From an uncultured Ruminococcus sp. (GTDB taxonomy: Bacteria > Bacillota > Clostridia > Oscillospirales > Acutalibacteraceae), in the NCBI GenBank assembly GCA_902762375.1, contig CACWNY010000006.1, forward strand, positions 1 to 42,869: 42,869 bases of DNA, in the 5' to 3' direction. Each line of letters starts with the position of its first letter. The stretch's first letter is position 1. The notes below the pieces were generated by a model. It did not search any database, was not told the DNA's origin, and saw nothing but the letters and a program-made list of their open reading frames with translations. Made by a program: the position numbers and the translations under genes. Shown piece after piece: positions 21,557 through 28,606 of this stretch.

Positions 21557-22633
21557 ATGAATGATGATATTCTGAACAAACTTGAAAATCAAGCTAACTT
21601 TAATCTTACCGTTTGTGATGACCTGAAAAATATTGACGATAACCCAATATTCAAAAAGGTAAAATTATCGCCGTCACAAAAAATACAGTTCAGTTCTTTA
21701 GCAAGTCAACTACCCGCCATAATGTCAGTAGGACAACTGGCGGATATTTCAAAATTACCACAGCTGTATAAATTGTCGTTTCCTGCAGGTGTGGACGGAA
21801 CATTGATGGCATTGAAACAAGGCGGTTTTTCAACCACTTTGATTGGTGCTAATGGTAGAATTGTTGGAGCATCGTCTATGCACCCAATCACCATACAGAC
21901 ACATACAATGGTGTTGGGAACGGTTACGGCAATGTCTGTTGTTTCGGGACAATATTTTCTGGCACAGATTAACAGTCAGCTCAGGCAAATCAATCAGGGT
22001 ATGGACAAGATATTGAATTTTCTTTACGGTGATAAAAAAGCCGAACTCACAGCAGAAATATCGTTTGTCAAAAATGCTTGTCAGAATTATAATGCCATAA
22101 TGGGTAATGATAATCAGGTTGTTGCCACGATTATAGGGTTACAGCAGGCACAGAAAATAGCAATGAAAGATTGTGAGTTTTATAAAGAAGATTTAAAGCG
22201 GATTACCTCTGATAAAGATAGCAGCGATATTATCAAAAAGGGAGAAAATGCTCAGCGAGTAGCCGAAAGTTTGGAAACAGCTTTACAGCTTTATGTGATT
22301 AGTAATATTTTAGAAATACAATATTCACAAAATTACCACGCGGACTATTTGAATTATCTGGACAAAACTATTTCTGATTATATCGAAAAGGCATATACCG
22401 AGTTGGTAAGCGATTTTTCGGCATTATATTCTTCTATGAGAAATCAAGGTACATGGTTCAGAAAAGATACTTCTTCATTGGAAGAACAGATTTATGAAAA
22501 AATGGAGTTATTCAAAGATACTGCAAAATCCGAACTCAAAGCTGTTTTTCATTCGGCACTGGAAAATCTGACAAAACCGTGTGAATACTACATTGATAAA
22601 GACGGTAATGTATATTTAAAGAATGAACATTGA
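21557..22633 (+). CDS. Putative membrane protein of an accessory cassette (358 aa)
   Basis: Start at the ATG after AAAGAGG; the longer reading overlaps the promoter. Residues about 100-140 (ASSMHPITIQTHTMVLGTVT to SVVSGQYFLAQI) are hydrophobic and may span the membrane or insert into it. They are followed by INQGMDKILNFLYGDKKAELTAEISFVKN and a long helical region. I have seen this middle pattern in Firmicute proteins of unknown role. It could be an accessory membrane protein of the superinfection-exclusion type, but nothing proves this. It overlaps no phage core gene, has its own promoter and is paired with the next gene. Confidence 0.45.
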   Translation: MNDDILNKLENQANFNLTVCDDLKNIDDNPIFKKVKLSPSQKIQFSSLASQLPAIMSVGQLADISKLPQLYKLSFPAGVDGTLMALKQGGFSTTLIGANGRIVGASSMHPITIQTHTMVLGTVTAMSVVSGQYFLAQINSQLRQINQGMDKILNFLYGDKKAELTAEISFVKNACQNYNAIMGNDNQVVATIIGLQQAQKIAMKDCEFYKEDLKRITSDKDSSDIIKKGENAQRVAESLETALQLYVISNILEIQYSQNYHADYLNYLDKTISDYIEKAYTELVSDFSALYSSMRNQGTWFRKDTSSLEEQIYEKMELFKDTAKSELKAVFHSALENLTKPCEYYIDKDGNVYLKNEH

Positions 22634-22658
22634 TATTTTTCAAACAGGAGGTTGTGCA

Positions 22659-23066
22659 ATGGAATTTTCAAATAACTACGGTTTTGAGTTTGAGTATAGT
22701 AACGGTCGCATAGGTAAATCGACTTATCTCGATGAAGACACCGTCAATACAATAGGCTTTTCAGGAACCAAATGTAATGACCAAAATATATTTGTTTTCT
22801 GTAAGAAATGTGACACTTATATGAATTTTGAAGTCGGAAAAAACAATGCTCTTGATGGAAAATATGTGTGTCCTAAATGCGGAAAAAGTGTAAGAGAAAG
22901 AACGCCTTATACACAACTTGAAAGAGAAAATGAAACTTTTCTAACGGAACAAGATAACGATTACGAAGATTATTATGACGAAGATGACGACGAAGAAGAC
23001 AGCGGTGAATATTACGAAGAGGTTTACGGAGAATTAGGAGATTATACTCCGTGGTTAGACGACTGA
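22659..23066 (+). CDS. Zinc-ribbon protein with acidic tail (135 aa)
   Basis: CKKC and CPKC pairs about 30 residues apart form a zinc ribbon in the middle. The N-terminus is beta-rich (GFEFEYSNGRIGKSTYLDED) and the last 40 residues are almost all Asp/Glu/Tyr (DYEDYYDEDDDEEDSGEYYE), a DNA-mimic-like or chaperone-like tail. The start follows AACAGGAGG. Closed by a strong terminator. Partner of the gene at 21557 by adjacency; function unknown. Confidence 0.5.
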   Translation: MEFSNNYGFEFEYSNGRIGKSTYLDEDTVNTIGFSGTKCNDQNIFVFCKKCDTYMNFEVGKNNALDGKYVCPKCGKSVRERTPYTQLERENETFLTEQDNDYEDYYDEDDDEEDSGEYYEEVYGELGDYTPWLDD

Positions 23067-23087
23067 CTTAAACCGAATATGGATATT

Positions 23088-23120
23088 TTAAAGAGCCTTT
23101 TTACAGGCTCTTTTTCTTTT
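23088..23120 (+). terminator. Intrinsic terminator
   Basis: AAAGAGCC-tttttaca-GGCTCTTT perfect 8 bp stem with TTTTTCTTTT tail, ending 1 base before promoter copy 8. Confidence 0.9.
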
Positions 23121-23121
23121 G

Positions 23122-23148
23122 TTCGCAGAAATTACATTCCCTTTTATG
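23122..23148 (+). promoter_or_regulatory. Shared promoter element, copy 8 (TTCGCA-N14-TTTTAT-G)
   Basis: TTCGCA 23122-23127, TTACA in the middle, TTTTATG 23142-23148. It restarts transcription for the nuclease and RNA-polymerase-like genes. Confidence 0.7.
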
Positions 23149-23206
23149 AAGAGAGATAAAATATGTGCTATTTCTTTTGATTTTGTCCAATGACAAGGGG
23201 AAAACT

Positions 23207-23527
23207 ATGCGAGAAAATCAATTTCAGGCAAGACTGATTAAAGATTTGAAAAAGATATTTCCTGATTGTATTATCATGAAGAATGACGCAAATTACATAC
23301 AAGGTATACCTGACTTATTGATATTATACGGTGACAAGTGGGCGTGTCTGGAATGTAAAAAAAGCAGTCATGAGAAACATCAACCCAATCAGGAATATTA
23401 TGTGGAGCTGATGAATGAAATGTCATTTGCAAGATTTATCAGTCCTGAAAACAAGGAGGAAGTTATTGGTGAACTTCAACAGACATTCCAATCTAGAAGG
23501 GCAACACGCCTTTCTAGGTGCGAGTAA
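23207..23527 (+). CDS. VRR-NUC-family nuclease (106 aa)
   Basis: MRENQFQARLIKDLKKIFPD starts the domain; then KNDANYIQGIPDLLILYGDKW, ACLECKKS and NEMSFARFISPENKEEV. GIPDLLI and the E-x-K of LECKKS are the catalytic signature of the VRR-NUC branch of PD-(D/E)XK nucleases, the small stand-alone version usual in phages, thought to act as a junction resolvase or recombination nuclease. The start after AAGGGG is used. The last dozen residues (SRRATRLSRCE) overlap the next gene in another frame. Confidence 0.85.
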   Translation: MRENQFQARLIKDLKKIFPDCIIMKNDANYIQGIPDLLILYGDKWACLECKKSSHEKHQPNQEYYVELMNEMSFARFISPENKEEVIGELQQTFQSRRATRLSRCE

Positions 23528-24026
23528 GTATCACTGGATAAATTACAGTGAGGAAAAAGTAGCCGAAAGTTATGCCAAATATTTAGCGGTACAGAAAGGA
23601 ACAATTTTACACGACTTTGCGGCACGATGTATCAAGTTAGGACAGAAATTACCGAAGTCGAATAAAACGCTGAATATGTATGTCAACGATGCTATCGGGT
23701 TCAAAATGATACCTGAGCAGATTTTATATTTTTCAGAGAATTGTTATGGTACTGCGGACGCTATAGCGTTCAGAAATAACACACTCAGAATACACGATTT
23801 GAAGACGGGCATAACCCCCGCACACATGGAGCAGTTAGAAATCTACACTGCTCTTTTTTGTTTGGAGTATAAATGTAAGCCGATGGATATTCAGATGGAA
23901 CTGCGGTTATATCAGAACAATGAAATTCAGGTTTACAATCCGACAGCGGAAGATATTTTGTCCATTATGGATAAGATTATCGCTTTTGACAAAATCATTG
24001 ACAAAATCAAAATGCAGGAGGCATAA
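23469..24026 (+). CDS. PD-(D/E)XK nuclease superfamily protein (185 aa)
   Basis: The GTG at 23469, 8 bases after AAGGAGG, gives a protein starting NFNRHSNLEGQHAFLGASKY. It continues with YAKYLAVQKGTILHDFAARCI, YFSENCYGTADAIAFRNNTL and LRIHDLKTGITPAHMEQLEIY. GTADAI and HDLKTG carry the Asp and D-x-K of a RecB/Cas4-like nuclease fold; MEQLEIYTALFCLEY is the typical Q-x-x-x-Y helix. It overlaps the VRR-NUC gene by 59 bases, so both are made together, probably for phage recombination or genome processing. Confidence 0.8.
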   Translation: MNFNRHSNLEGQHAFLGASKYHWINYSEEKVAESYAKYLAVQKGTILHDFAARCIKLGQKLPKSNKTLNMYVNDAIGFKMIPEQILYFSENCYGTADAIAFRNNTLRIHDLKTGITPAHMEQLEIYTALFCLEYKCKPMDIQMELRLYQNNEIQVYNPTAEDILSIMDKIIAFDKIIDKIKMQEA

Positions 24027-24031
24027 ACACA

Positions 24032-26779
24032 ATGAATCCTATTGCAAAAGAAATGGAAGATATTTTACAGCATGAAGGGGTCAGTATTTTAGACGGTTCA
24101 CCAGGCAGAGGGTCAGGAAGATATCCTTTAGGCAGTGGTGACAATCCTTACCAGCACAGTATTGATTTTTATACGAGATGTGGTGAACTCAAAAAGGCTG
24201 GTCTTTCAGAAATAGAGATTGCAAAGAGTATGGGTTTTAAATCCACAACGGAATGCCGAAAAGCCTATACGATAGCAAAAAATGATACAAAAAATTCTAT
24301 TCGTGAACGGGTTTTGATTTTACAAAATCGTGGATATTCTAATACACGGATTGCCGAAGAACTTGGACTGAAAGGCGAAAGTACTGTAAGGTCTATACTC
24401 AACGAACAAGCTACGGCAAGAAGAAATGTGGCAAGGAATACTGCTGATTTTCTGAAAAAGATGGTAGATGAAAAAGGCATGCTTGATGTCGGAGCAGGTG
24501 TTGAGAGAGAATTAGGAGATATTTCAAGAGTAAAACTGGACGAAGCGTTAAAAATTCTTGAGGCAGAGGGTTATCCTACCTATGGTATAGGTGTACCGCA
24601 AGTTACCAATCCTGGAAAACAAACCTCACTTAAAGTGTTGTGTCCTCCTGGAACGAAACACAGTGAAGTTTATAATTACGAAAATATTCATTCGGTTGTG
24701 GATTATGCTACCCATGATGGTGGTGAAACATTCGACACTATGAAATATCCTGCCAGCATGGACAGTAAGCGTCTGCAAATTCGTTATGCTGAAGACGGCG
24801 GAATTAACAAAGATGGTGTTATTGAACTTCGCAGAGGCGTTCAAGATTTGGATTTAGGAAAATCCCACTATGCACAAGTAAGAATTTTGGTTGACGGAAC
24901 GCATTATCTGAAAGGTATGGCTTTATATTCTGATGATATGCCTGATGGCGTTGATGTAGTGTTCAATACTAACAAGACGAAAGATAAGTCGAAAATGGAA
25001 GTGCTGAAAGAGATTTCCACGACAGACCCTAAAAATCCGTTCGGTTCACTCATTAAAGCAAACGGTCAATCCTATTACATAGATGAAAACGGAGAAAGAA
25101 AACTTTCACTTATCAACAAAAGGGCAGAAGAAGGAGATTGGGACGATTGGTCTAAAACTCTTTCTGCACAATTTTTAAGTAAGCAAAGTAAAGAACTCAT
25201 TGAAAAACAACTTGGTTTAGCGACAGCGGATAAGAAAGCTGAATTTGATGAAATCTGTAAACTGACTAATCCCGCTGTAAAGCAATATTTATTGCAATCG
25301 TTTGCTGATGATTGCGAAACAGCAGCGGTTCATCTTGATGCAGCCGCTTTACCAAGACAGCGTTATCAGGTTATATTACCGCTGACGAAAATTAAAGATA
25401 CTGAAGTCTTTGCTCCGAATTATAAAGATGGCGAACAAGTAGCATTAATAAGATATCCTCATGGTGGTACTTTTGAAATTCCCATTTTGACAGTCAATAA
25501 CCGAAACGCACAAGGCAAACAGGTAATTGGTAAAGGTGCTTTAGATGCCGTTGGTATCAACAGTAAGGTAGCGGAAAGATTATCAGGTGCTGATTTTGAC
25601 GGCGATACGGTTATGGTAATTCCTACAGGCGGAAAAGTAAAAATTACTTCTACTCATGCCTTGAAAGGTCTGGAAGGTTTCGACCCTAAAATGAGTTATC
25701 CTTATCGTAAGGGTATGAAAGTCATGTCCAAAGAATACACTCAAAAACAGATGGGTGAAGTTTCAAATCTGATTGCGGATATGACGATTAAGGGTGCAAG
25801 TACCGATGAAATTGCAAGAGCGGTTCGTCATTCGATGGTGGTTATAGACGCCCATAAACATAAATTAGATTGGCAATTAAGCGAAAAAGAAAACGATATT
25901 AAGGGATTAAAGAAAAAGTATCAGGAACATGTCAAAGAAGACGGTAAAATTTCAACAGGAGCATCGACTTTAATAACGAGGGCTAAAAGCGAAGTACGAG
26001 TTTTAAGCAGGCGTGGTCAACCATGGGTTAATACTGAAACGGGTGAGCTGGAATGGGAAAGAATTAATCCTAAAACAGGTCAGTTTGAAAGTAAAATTAC
26101 ATACAGGGAGTATATAGACAAAAAAGGTAAGAAGAGGGTATCTACACAAAAGAGTACCCAGATGGCGGAAACTAAAGATGCCCATACTTTATCAACAGGT
26201 ACAGTTGTTGAGGAGTATTACGCAGAGTACGCTAATGGTATGAAAGCCTTAGCCAATCAAGCAAGAAAAGAAATGCTTGCTACACCTAATCTCAAATATA
26301 GTCCCACAGCGAAAAAGACTTATCAAACAGAAGTCGAATCACTGAAAACGCAGTTAGCCATAGCTGAAAAGAACGCTCCAAGAGAAAGAAAAGCTCAGAT
26401 TATGGCTAATGTCAAGGTGAAAGCGATTGAACTCGACAATCCTGAATTGCCCAAGAAAGAAAAGAAGAAGATTAGTCAGCGAGCATTGGTCGAAGCGAGA
26501 ACTATTGTTGGTGCTAAGCGAACAGAAATCAAAATCAGTGACAAAGAATGGGAAGCTATTCAAGCTGGTGCAGTAAGCCACAACACATTAAAGAAGATAC
26601 TGCAGAAAACAGATGTTGATAACCTGAGAGAACGCTCTATGCCAAGAACGAAAACCGCATTGAGTGAAGCTAAGATTAGCAAGATTAAAGCGATGAATAA
26701 TTCAGGCTATTCAAATGCAGAAATCGCAGAAGCTGTTGGCTGTTCGACTTCGACTGTACTCAATTACTTAAAACTGTAA
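24032..26779 (+). CDS. Large DFDGD protein, probable YonO-like (two-barrel) RNA polymerase homologue (915 aa)
   Basis: The sequence ALIRYPHGGTFEIPILTVNN (471-490), then SKVAERLSGADFDGDTVMVI (511-530), parallels the LLNRAPTLH and NADFDGD blocks of the RNA polymerase beta-prime catalytic barrel; the three Asp of DFDGD (521, 523, 525) bind Mg2+. The nearest known kin are single-chain phage enzymes such as YonO. The second barrel cannot be confirmed by eye. The N-terminus has GRGSGRYPLGSGDNPYQ (26-41) and two helix-turn-helix-like segments (about 45-80 and 92-125). A third helix-turn-helix ends the protein (GYSNAEIAEAVGCSTSTVLN). The basic, helical region 690-870 may bind nucleic acid. It sits at the early/late boundary, suiting a late-transcription role, which is inference. 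Confidence 0.65.
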   Translation: MNPIAKEMEDILQHEGVSILDGSPGRGSGRYPLGSGDNPYQHSIDFYTRCGELKKAGLSEIEIAKSMGFKSTTECRKAYTIAKNDTKNSIRERVLILQNRGYSNTRIAEELGLKGESTVRSILNEQATARRNVARNTADFLKKMVDEKGMLDVGAGVERELGDISRVKLDEALKILEAEGYPTYGIGVPQVTNPGKQTSLKVLCPPGTKHSEVYNYENIHSVVDYATHDGGETFDTMKYPASMDSKRLQIRYAEDGGINKDGVIELRRGVQDLDLGKSHYAQVRILVDGTHYLKGMALYSDDMPDGVDVVFNTNKTKDKSKMEVLKEISTTDPKNPFGSLIKANGQSYYIDENGERKLSLINKRAEEGDWDDWSKTLSAQFLSKQSKELIEKQLGLATADKKAEFDEICKLTNPAVKQYLLQSFADDCETAAVHLDAAALPRQRYQVILPLTKIKDTEVFAPNYKDGEQVALIRYPHGGTFEIPILTVNNRNAQGKQVIGKGALDAVGINSKVAERLSGADFDGDTVMVIPTGGKVKITSTHALKGLEGFDPKMSYPYRKGMKVMSKEYTQKQMGEVSNLIADMTIKGASTDEIARAVRHSMVVIDAHKHKLDWQLSEKENDIKGLKKKYQEHVKEDGKISTGASTLITRAKSEVRVLSRRGQPWVNTETGELEWERINPKTGQFESKITYREYIDKKGKKRVSTQKSTQMAETKDAHTLSTGTVVEEYYAEYANGMKALANQARKEMLATPNLKYSPTAKKTYQTEVESLKTQLAIAEKNAPRERKAQIMANVKVKAIELDNPELPKKEKKKISQRALVEARTIVGAKRTEIKISDKEWEAIQAGAVSHNTLKKILQKTDVDNLRERSMPRTKTALSEAKISKIKAMNNSGYSNAEIAEAVGCSTSTVLNYLKL

Positions 26780-26799
26780 CGGAAAAGAGGTAAATCGTT

Positions 26800-27084
26800 A
26801 TGTCACAAGTCTGTTATCTCACGACTTTCGATAATCCTTACAATCCTCACACAGACTTTCTCCAATGGTTTCTCTTTGATGTAGAAAAAGGCTACAATTC
26901 TTGTGGCTATTTAGATAGGATTGCCCGAACTTCAGAAGGTCTTTCCGATGAAGAAAACAAAAAAGAGATAGAGAGAGCTATTGATGAGATTATCAAGTAC
27001 GATTTCAGAAACATCTACAAAAAAATAAAAATCTCCGTCCAAGATGATGAAGATGAAGATGAAAACAACAAAAATTCAGCCTAA
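26800..27084 (+). CDS. Conserved phage protein following the polymerase-like gene (94 aa)
   Basis: VCYLTTFDNPYNPHTDFLQW, FDVEKGYNSCGYLDRIARTS, ERAIDEIIKYDFRNIYKK and an acidic tail. This strongly conserved family follows the DFDGD protein in related phages as I recall; no function is known. The stop codon lies inside a perfect hairpin (27075-27108) that begins the structured non-coding region. Confidence 0.7.
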   Translation: MSQVCYLTTFDNPYNPHTDFLQWFLFDVEKGYNSCGYLDRIARTSEGLSDEENKKEIERAIDEIIKYDFRNIYKKIKISVQDDEDEDENNKNSA

Positions 27085-27332
27085 AAAGGGATACCTATAG
27101 AGGCTGAACAGACAGTAGGGGGGTATCTCGCAAAAACCACCCCCCTATGTCATCGCCGCCCTCCTTAAAAAAGCTCCGGTGGTGATTTTTTGAAAAGCAT
27201 TTTGACACTTAAAAGAGCCTGTAAAGTGTTTATACACCTCATATTTCGGATTTTTTCTCTCATGTTCGCTTTTTTCTCCTTTCAAGCGGTAACCTCCTTG
27301 ATTTTTTGGCTTTACAGGTTCTTTTAAGTGTC
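27075..27332 (+). ncRNA. Strongly structured non-coding region between early and late genes
   Basis: Three hairpins in succession: TTCAGCCT/AGGCTGAA (27075-27082 with 27101-27108), TAGGGGGGT/ACCCCCCTA (27116-27124 with 27139-27147), and a 23-bp inverted repeat with one non-Watson-Crick pair (27204-27226 with 27310-27332) enclosing an 83-nt loop. The loop contains CTCCTTT and CCTCCTT, complements of the Shine-Dalgarno sequence. It may be a cis-acting RNA (antitermination, terminator or packaging/cos-proximal site). Class unknown. Confidence 0.55.
27165..27263 (-). CDS. Possible antisense small ORF (32 aa)
   Basis: On the - strand, AAAGGAG precedes an ATG at 27263 that opens 32 codons (MREKIRNMRCINTLQALLSV onward, ending PPELF). 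A second AAGGAGG lies further upstream. The peptide is basic and short, and it overlaps one arm of the large inverted repeat, so the open frame may be an accident of the RNA structure. Confidence 0.25.
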   Translation of the reverse strand: MREKIRNMRCINTLQALLSVKMLFKKSPPELF

Positions 27333-27382
27333 GATAAAAGTATCCATTCCGTAACAGTAAGGCAGGAAAGAGGGTGAAAGGT

Positions 27383-27706
27383 ATGAAGAAAAGTTCTGAA
27401 ACTAAACGAAAAATGCGTCCGGCATTGTCCCCTGAAGCAAGAGAGAACCAGCTTATATCTCTTGCCGTTGATTTGGCAGAGAAACAGTTAATGGAAGGAA
27501 CAGCGTCCAGTCAGGTTATTACACATTATCTGAAATTAGGGTCTACCAAAGAGAAAATCGAGCAGGAAATTCTCAAAGAACAGAAGAAACTTATCGAAGC
27601 AAAGACACAAGCCTTACAGACCGCTAAGCGAATAGAGGAACTTTATACCAATGCCCTTGACGCAATGCGAAGTTACAGCGGTCAGGATAATAATGACTAT
27701 GATTAA
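27383..27706 (+). CDS. Conserved phage protein upstream of HNH and terminase genes (107 aa)
   Basis: A helical protein: KRKMRPALSPEARENQLISL, DLAEKQLMEGTASSQVITHY, LKLGSTKEKIEQEILKEQKK, then a long coiled coil ending in MRSYSGQD. The RPALSPEARENQ and TASSQVITHxLKLGS blocks are conserved in phages at the start of the late operon. The first half resembles a DNA-binding helical domain, so a small-terminase-like role is possible but unproven. The ATG at 27383 is chosen over the GTG at 27374 for spacing. Confidence 0.6.
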   Translation: MKKSSETKRKMRPALSPEARENQLISLAVDLAEKQLMEGTASSQVITHYLKLGSTKEKIEQEILKEQKKLIEAKTQALQTAKRIEELYTNALDAMRSYSGQDNNDYD

Positions 27707-28112
27707 GACATATTCCGAACTGTCAAAGCTGAAAACATTCAAAGAAAGGTTTGACTATCTGAAACTTGACGGAATTGTTGGACAGGAAACTTTCGGCTTT
27801 GACCGATATTTAAACCAAAGATTTTACAAGTCACAGGAATGGAAAGCGGTAAGGGATTTGGTAATTGTCAGAGATAACGGTTGTGATTTGGGTACAGAGG
27901 GGTATGAGATTTATGGTAAAGTTCTCATTCACCATATGAACCCGATTACAGTAAAAGATTTATCGCTGAAGACTGATTTTTTACTCAATCCTGAATACCT
28001 GATTTCTACTACAATGATTACCCACAACGCAATACACTATGGAGATGAAACCTTGTTGGTTACTGCTCCGATTACAAGAACAAAAAACGATACTTGCTTG
28101 TGGAAAAAGTAA
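27693..28112 (+). CDS. HNH endonuclease (139 aa)
   Basis: The pattern ERFDYLKLDGIVGQETFGFD is followed by RYLNQRFYKSQEWKAVRDLV, IVRDNGCDLGTEGYEI and then YGKVLIHHMNPITV. The HH of the latter and the later THNAIHYGDE provide the His and Asn/His residues of a beta-beta-alpha metal HNH site. Phage HNH proteins near terminase genes take part in genome cleavage for packaging. The ATG at 27693 overlaps the upstream gene end; ATG 27699 is an alternative start. Confidence 0.75.
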   Translation: MTMIKTYSELSKLKTFKERFDYLKLDGIVGQETFGFDRYLNQRFYKSQEWKAVRDLVIVRDNGCDLGTEGYEIYGKVLIHHMNPITVKDLSLKTDFLLNPEYLISTTMITHNAIHYGDETLLVTAPITRTKNDTCLWKK

Positions 28113-28123
28113 GGGGTGATTTT

Positions 28124-28456
28124 ATGAACAGCATACTTACATCAATCAAGAAAATGCTGGGTATACCAGCAGAAGACAGTGCTTTTGACAACGATATTAT
28201 TATGCACATCAACACTGTTTTCGGTATTCTTACCCAAATGGGTGTAGGTTCGCAAGACGGATTTTCAATAACGGGTTATGAAGAAACATGGGACGACTTT
28301 ACCGAAAACCAGACAAAACTGGAAATGGTAAAATCCTATATTTACCTGAAAGTCAGATTGTTGTTTGACCCACCACAAAATTCTTCTTTAATAGAGTCTA
28401 TTAATCGTCTGATAAGCGAACTGGAATGGCGGTTGAATGTTGCTGTTGACCCGTGA
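28124..28456 (+). CDS. Head-tail connector protein (110 aa)
   Basis: ILTSIKKMLGIPAEDSAFDN, DIIMHINTVFGILTQMGVG, KLEMVKSYIYLKVRLLFDPP and SLIESINRLISELEWRLNVA are the blocks of the small helical gp6-type adaptor that joins portal and tail in siphoviruses. Start after AAGGGGTGATTTT. It is separated from the other head genes by two cargo modules, so the late operon has been interrupted after it. Confidence 0.75.
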   Translation: MNSILTSIKKMLGIPAEDSAFDNDIIMHINTVFGILTQMGVGSQDGFSITGYEETWDDFTENQTKLEMVKSYIYLKVRLLFDPPQNSSLIESINRLISELEWRLNVAVDP

Positions 28457-28458
28457 AC

Positions 28459-28484
28459 GGCGAAAATTCTACAAACTATACAAG
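28459..28484 (+). promoter_or_regulatory. Degenerate copy of the shared promoter element
   Basis: GGCGAAAATTCTACA then TACAAG at the same 14 bp spacing. Both boxes carry two mismatches, so activity is doubtful. Confidence 0.25.
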
Positions 28485-28557
28485 TACTATTTAGTATAAT
28501 AATCCGAAAGGTGAATTTTTGTTTTCTATACAAAATGTATTGAAAACAGAAAATATA

Positions 28558-28585
28558 TTGACTTTTTATATAAATGATTTATAAT
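28558..28585 (+). promoter_or_regulatory. Sigma-A promoter of the AAA/TOPRIM module (TTGACT-N16-TATAAT)
   Basis: A near-consensus promoter 22 bases before the ATG at 28607, unlike the phage-specific elements elsewhere. Confidence 0.8.
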
Positions 28586-28606
28586 ATTAAATAGGAGGTA
28601 GTGTCA

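Noticed and set aside
800..24000. Enrichment of GATATT as part of the same signal as TTATATT
   Set aside because: GATATT is also frequent, but many cases are plain GAT-ATT (Asp-Ile) codon pairs, so it was not counted as evidence for the motif.
28449..28557. Extra TATAAT at 28495-28500 as a promoter
   Set aside because: No acceptable -35 hexamer or TGn extension at the proper distance; the TTGACT/TATAAT pair at 28558-28585 explains transcription of the module better.
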